From Amorphophallus konjac (Eukaryota > Streptophyta > Magnoliopsida > Alismatales > Araceae), in contig CM040126.1 of assembly GCA_022559845.1 (NCBI GenBank), forward strand, positions 122,054,886-122,118,885: a stretch of 64,000 nucleotides of DNA. The letters are read 5' to 3'. Positions 61,685 through 64,000 of the stretch are shown in pieces. Numbering within the stretch: position 1 is the first letter of the stretch; each line of letters starts with the position of its first letter. Made by a program: the position numbers and the translations under genes. The notes under the pieces are model-generated. The model made no database searches and was not told where the DNA came from. It worked only from the letters and a program-made list of their open reading frames with translations.

Positions 61685-64000
61685 TGTTAGCGCAGCAAGA
61701 GTGATATAGAAGGGGGGGATGAATAGATCACTCCCAATTTGTAGAAACTCAGGCGGAAAATAGATTCTACTGCTAACGCACCTCCTTAACCCGTACACAG
61801 AGAAATATAGATGAGAGTGAAGAACTGATCACTTGAAGGCAAAGGGACAAGCAGATGAAGAGCACAGAAATCAATAGCAAACCACAGAGGAAGCACTCAG
61901 TTTTTAGGTGGTTCGATTGCAGTCCGCAATCTACATCCACCCCTCACTCCAACTAGAGTGAGGATTCCACTAGACAAAGCTAGATCACAGCAGACTCAGT
62001 CTGCGAACAAGATGCTGCCACACAGCTTGAACACCCAAGGGAAACAAATCCCTCGACCAAGCTCTGCTACCCACAGAACTTGAAACCTGTTCTAGCTCCC
62101 AGCTAGAACACAACAGGAGAATCCTCTCCCTTCCTCCACACACGGAGGGAAACTGTTAATGACAACCTGTCACTAACAACACCAGAGATCACCAATCTCT
62201 CTTCCTCTGCAACTCAGAGGGAAACTGGAGTAGTACTCCCTTCCTCCACACACCGGAGGGAAAACAATTCAAATCAGAATGGAAGAACAAAATAAACGAA
62301 AATAAAATAGAAAGAAAAACCAATGAAGAAGAAATCGGTTCTGAAACCCAATACAATTGTAGCTTCAAATGAAGCAATTCATCAATCCACACACACTCTC
62401 TCTCTCGAGCAAACTCCTCTCAGATATGGAACTTTCTGCTCCTTTTCTTTTTTGGATCGTGCAGACTCTCACCAATGGCTTCTGCTTTTTCTTTTCACGA
62501 TCGAACTTCTACTGAAGGATGAAGCTCTATATTTATAGCAGATAATGGCGTGTGGCTGCCAGGTTCCCGCCCATGCACTTTTGGCCAGATCATTTTGAAT
62601 TTCAACCACATGGCAGCATCCTGACAAGGTTGCCATCCACGTGTCATGCGCCTGTTATCTTGGATCACGTGTCAGGTGCCAACCTCGATTCACATGCCCA
62701 ATCATCAGCCTGAATCGCCTGCAGACAGATGGAATGTATAGACTTAGTTAGTTCAGGCTTTTAGCAAGAATGTATATACTTCAGACACATCAACTGAGTA
62801 ACTGTGTACAATCGTGAGAGAATGTATAGACTTAATGAATAAACGCATGTATAGACTTTACCAGGGTATGCACAATGCAATGCGTTGACGCTACACTACG
62901 TGCCTATGCACTGCGTTGACGCAGTGCAATGTGTCTTTGAAAGCTATAAACAGCAAGGCATGCTGTACAGACTTCAGACAGCATGCATCAGATGACTCTG
63001 TATGGACTTGAAGACCCTTAGCCAATGTATAGACCTCTAGAGGAGACAAATGTGTAGACTTCATATTGCTCATCCACTGTGTAGACTTCACAAAGCCTAA
63101 CCAGTGTACAGACTTGTAATGAGTGTGTTGTGAGCTCTGAAGACTCAAGTTGTAATAACAGAATGTATAGGTTTGTGGTCGTACAACCCAATGTGTAGAC
63201 TTGTAAAAAGTGGACAATAGTCAGACTTTGATGCTGATCAAAGGACCCTTGGTCAACAGCCAAGGCGTCAACGCTTCCAGCGTGCAGCGTTGCCTCAGCT
63301 CCTCAAGAAAAATGCTCACTCCCTAGGCAAGCTGACCAATGCGTCAACGCATCCAGTGTCAGCGTCGACGCAGTGAACAAGAAGGAAGCGAAAGACGCAC
63401 CATTGCGTCTACGCAGTCAGCCATGTGCGTCAACGCACTAAAGGCATGCTACCCATGAAGTCAGATAGGCTGTACAGACTCTGTGGATGTAAAGCAATGC
63501 AGACTTCAGACTGTATAGACTTGAACCAAGACAAGGTGAAGACTTCACGTTGTATAGACTTGCCAAATCAGTTGGGCGATGTACAGACTTGAATAGATCC
63601 AGCTGAAGGATGTATATACTTGGAATCCACTGTACACGACTATACAGACTTTGAGGCTTAATGCAAAGGCCAGTGTACAGACTTCTAAAAACTGATGCGT
63701 TGTATAGACTTTCATGAGACGCTAAAGTCTATACAGACTAGACCAGTGAGACACTGATAGAGACGATGCAATGCGATGTGAAGACTTTAACATTAGACGC
63801 TGCATGAGACGGTAGGCTGTACAGACTTGCAAAGAGTGAGTGAGACGATCGGCTGTAGGACCGATGTACAGACTCTTAGTGTGAAGGCAGACTGTATAGA
63901 CTAGAATCGCTTGAAGCGATGTATAGACTTGAAAGTCTCAAGGCGAAGTGCAAACATGCTGAGTTGACGCTGCAGCCCAATGAGTTGACGCTGCAACGTA
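61685..64000 (-). repeat. Duplicate of D left LTR, cut by window end
   Basis: Repeats 49440-51755 with few substitutions. It includes leader hairpins (about 61935-62260), TATA (62530-62537), and the TGTATAGACTT and GTTGACGC arrays from about 62735 onward. Confidence 0.9.

Larger units (their letters stand above)
59956..64000. repeat. Second copy of tandem duplication (repeat of about 47712-51755)
   Basis: The offset is 12,244 bp, becoming 12,245 after one inserted G near 61368. The copy contains the end of A's ORF3, A's PPT, the start of A's 3' LTR, the gypsy fragment and D's left LTR, in the same order and orientation. By eye I noticed about a dozen substitutions over 4 kb. The junction TGTATATCCCCCC shares about 4 bases with both parents. 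Confidence 0.9.

Overview
The window is plant nuclear repetitive DNA, most likely from an angiosperm with a large retrotransposon-rich genome (a eudicot is my guess). I see no host gene, tRNA, rRNA or CRISPR array. Almost every base belongs to nested LTR retrotransposons of the Ty1/copia superfamily, Sirevirus (SIRE/Maximus) lineage. The evidence is the initiator-Met tRNA primer site TGGTATCAGAGC, a long coiled-coil Gag with CCHC knuckles, copia-order PR-IN-RT-RNaseH, many polypurine-tract copies upstream of the 3' LTR, and in two elements an envelope-like third ORF.

Layout. 1-2460 is a Sirevirus LTR in minus orientation, cut by the window edge (G). 2461-4125 is an unclassified non-coding repeat carrying two copies of an unusual module of GNRA-tetraloop hairpins. 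Element A (plus) starts at 4126 and is the host of most of what follows. Element B (plus, 7458-31702) split A's protease. A solo LTR F (minus, 13319-15225) and element E (minus, 16330-27261) are inserted in B's pol. Element C (minus, 33752-44989) split A's reverse transcriptase just before the YVDD motif. A's envelope-like ORF and start of its 3' LTR follow (46802-49126). A probable Ty3/gypsy LTR fragment (49127-49439) interrupts that LTR, and element D (minus, 49440-59959) is inserted in the fragment. From about 59956 to the window end, the stretch beginning near 47712 is repeated almost identically: a tandem duplication with a 12,244-bp period whose junction has about 4 bp of microhomology.

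Target-site duplications support the nesting: GACAT for C, GACAG for E, CGTTT/CGGTT for B, AAAGA/AAAGC for F. In each case the interrupted reading frame resumes after the inserted element. A is therefore older than B and C; B is older than E and F; the gypsy fragment is younger than A, and D is younger than the gypsy fragment.

Genes. The gag and pol genes of A, B and C carry nonsense codons or frameshifts. D has an intact 718-codon gag and a long intact RT-RNaseH, but three stops earlier in pol. E has no pol at all, yet keeps an intact 912-codon gag with six CCHC knuckles: a non-autonomous gag-only (TR-GAG-like) Sirevirus that would need a relative such as B or D to move.

The most unusual signals are non-coding. 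(1) U3 regions of B, D, E and G carry arrays of AAGTCTATACA (element sense) at about 27-bp spacing with unrelated spacers. (2) Other phased arrays occur in E (20-bp period) and G. (3) The transcribed leaders of all the measurable LTR families are strings of short hairpins whose arms differ but stay paired. (4) A conserved inverted repeat encloses the polypurine tract and the LTR edge. (5) GNRA hairpin modules lie at 2826-3972 with compensatory changes.
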